From: Roseburia sp. | GTDB taxonomy: Bacteria > Bacillota > Clostridia > Lachnospirales > Lachnospiraceae | Direction of reading: 5' to 3' | Assembly (NCBI GenBank): GCA_017621905.1 | Contig: JAGASC010000121.1 | Span: 1 to 6,691, forward strand | DNA: 6,691 nt | Part shown: positions 5,477 to 6,691 of the stretch, one piece after another | Layout of the letters: each line of letters begins with the position of its first letter | Position numbering within the stretch: position 1 is the first letter of the stretch | Program-made: the position numbers and the translations under genes | Notes under the pieces: model-generated | The model's input: only the letters and a program-made list of their open reading frames with translations | Told to the model about the DNA's origin: nothing | Databases searched by the model: none

Positions 5477-6670
5477 TTAGATATCATCCAGGGATTCCTT
5501 GATTTTATCCATAGCTTTATCCATAAATCCCTTCTTTTTCTTATGTTTCTCTGCGGATGCTGATCCATCCTGGCTATTTGCCCTGTTCAGGGAACCGCCG
5601 GTTTCCTCGTCAAACTGCCGCAGCAATTCCTTGGCTTCCGAACTTAAGCCGGTTGGTACCTGTACCACCAAAGTCACATAGTGGTCACCGCGCACGGCCT
5701 TATTCCGCAGGGACGGTACGCCTTTTCCTTTCAGGCGAATTCTGGTATCTGTCTGGGTCCCCGGTTTTACTTCGTACAACACATCTCCATCCACAGTATT
5801 GATGCGGATTTCTCCGCCTAATGCCGCCTGTGCATAAGTAATCGGCGCTGTTGAGTAGATATTCATGTCCTGACGCTGGAACACCGGATGTCTGGATACG
5901 GTCACTTCTACCAAAAGATCTCCTCTTGGGCCTCCGTTGATTCCCGGCTCGCCTTTCTCTCGAATACGAACGCTCTGTCCATTATCGATACCTGCAGGAA
6001 TGGATACCTGGATTTTCTTTTTACTTGCAATATAACCGGTTCCACGACAATCCGGACATTTTTCCCGGACAATCTTACCGGAACCGCCACAGTCCGGACA
6101 GGTCTGCACATTCTGTACTGTGCCAAAGAAAGACTGCTGTGTAAATACCACTTTACCTTTCCCGCCGCATTTTGGACAGGTTTCAGGGCTGGTTCCCGGC
6201 TTTGCACCGGTTCCGTGGCAGGTCTTACACTCATCCTTCAAAACCATCTCTATCTCTTTTTCACATCCAAAGACTGCCTCTTCAAACGTAATTCTTACAC
6301 TGGTTCTTAAGTTCTGTCCCTTCATCGGGCCATCATTTGCTCTTCTTCTGGAACCACCGCCAAAGAAATCGCCGAAAATATCTCCAAAGATATCTCCCAT
6401 ATCCATATTGGAAAAGTCAAATCCACCTGCTCCGCCGGTTCCGTCGAATGCCGCATGGCCGAACTGATCATACTGTTTCCGCTTCTCCGGATCGCTTAAG
6501 ACTGCATAGGCCTCCTGCGCCTCTTTGAACTTGGCCTCAGCATCTGCATCTCCAGGATTCATATCCGGATGATATTTTTTAGCAACCGTACGGAACGCTT
6601 TTTTGATATCCGCATCTGTCGCGGTCTTGCTCACTCCTAAGACTTCGTAATAATCTCTCTTATCTGCCAT
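5477..6670 (-). CDS. dnaJ: Chaperone protein DnaJ (Hsp40)
   Basis: From the ATG at 6670 the protein is 397 residues, a complete type-I DnaJ. It stimulates the ATPase of DnaK and delivers unfolded substrates to it in the cytoplasm. Domains in order: a J-domain (about 5-70) with the essential HPD at 34-36; a Gly/Phe-rich linker (about 78-106) with repeated GDIFGD; and a zinc-binding region with four CxxCxGxG repeats at 148, 165, 191 and 205, all cysteines present. The C-terminal substrate-binding domains follow (about 215-345). A charged tail with KHKKKKGFMDKAMDKIKESLDDI ends the protein. An in-frame TTG at the window edge would add seven residues, but AGAGGA nine bases before the ATG marks the real start. 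dnaK is usually next to it on the upstream side, which here lies outside the window. No clear terminator follows the stop codon. Confidence 0.97.
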   Translation of the reverse strand: MADKRDYYEVLGVSKTATDADIKKAFRTVAKKYHPDMNPGDADAEAKFKEAQEAYAVLSDPEKRKQYDQFGHAAFDGTGGAGGFDFSNMDMGDIFGDIFGDFFGGGSRRRANDGPMKGQNLRTSVRITFEEAVFGCEKEIEMVLKDECKTCHGTGAKPGTSPETCPKCGGKGKVVFTQQSFFGTVQNVQTCPDCGGSGKIVREKCPDCRGTGYIASKKKIQVSIPAGIDNGQSVRIREKGEPGINGGPRGDLLVEVTVSRHPVFQRQDMNIYSTAPITYAQAALGGEIRINTVDGDVLYEVKPGTQTDTRIRLKGKGVPSLRNKAVRGDHYVTLVVQVPTGLSSEAKELLRQFDEETGGSLNRANSQDGSASAEKHKKKKGFMDKAMDKIKESLDDI

Positions 6671-6679
6671 AAATATACT

Positions 6680-6685
6680 TCCTCT
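6680..6685 (-). promoter_or_regulatory. Shine-Dalgarno site that selects the dnaJ ATG
   Basis: The minus-strand hexamer AGAGGA lies nine bases before the ATG at 6668-6670. It falls inside the frame that would be read from the upstream TTG at 6691, which argues that the TTG is not the start. Confidence 0.75.
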
Positions 6686-6691
6686 TTCCAA

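Noticed and set aside
5888..6310. Plus-strand open frame of 140 codons opposite dnaJ
   Set aside because: It is antisense to the intact zinc-finger region of dnaJ and resembles no protein family; it follows from dnaJ codon composition.

Overview
The window reads as a chromosomal segment from a Gram-positive Clostridia-type bacterium, most likely Lachnospiraceae. The support is the family-level look of the DnaJ and Liv proteins, strong purine-rich Shine-Dalgarno sites, a lipoprotein-anchored solute-binding protein, and a viroplasmin-type N-terminus on RNase HI. This is inference from protein and signal style, not from a database match. Every gene supported here lies on the minus strand, so transcription runs from high to low coordinates.

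In transcription order the genes are: dnaJ chaperone (5477-6670); a ZIP-family metal transporter of the GufA/ZupT type (4428-5204); a membrane-anchored YdcF/DUF218 protein (3388-4218); RNase HI with an N-terminal hybrid-binding domain (2576-3256); and the start of a branched-chain amino acid ABC transporter operon. That operon shows livJ binding lipoprotein (1323-2480), livH permease (157-1029) and the first 52 codons of livM (157 to the window edge). livH and livM overlap in a TAATG junction. livJ and dnaJ both have an upstream in-frame TTG, but Shine-Dalgarno spacing points to the internal ATG in each case.

The unusual content is between the genes. Four of the five intergenic gaps carry a member or remnant of one family of small palindromic repeats with ends like GTAACTGTTCAG...CTGAATAGTTAC. 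Copies C (4246-4398) and D (5273-5405) are nearly identical over their two ends and share a strong GCAAGCCC/GGGCTTGC stem-loop. C carries an extra perfect hairpin that D lacks. Copy A (1082-1316, between livJ and livH) has palindromic versions of the same terminus at both ends around a different, highly structured core. Copy B (3283-3345) is an inverted, truncated remnant. The terminal hairpin shows a G-C to A-T paired substitution between A and C/D, so the pairing itself appears to be kept. A good promoter-like sequence (5420-5448) would start transcription just before copy D, placing it at the 5' end of the ZIP transporter leader. The simplest reading is a MITE/REP-like non-autonomous element family, parts of which may have been recruited as mRNA leader or intercistronic structure. 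No transposase, CRISPR array, tRNA or rRNA is visible, and no convincing intrinsic terminator was found.
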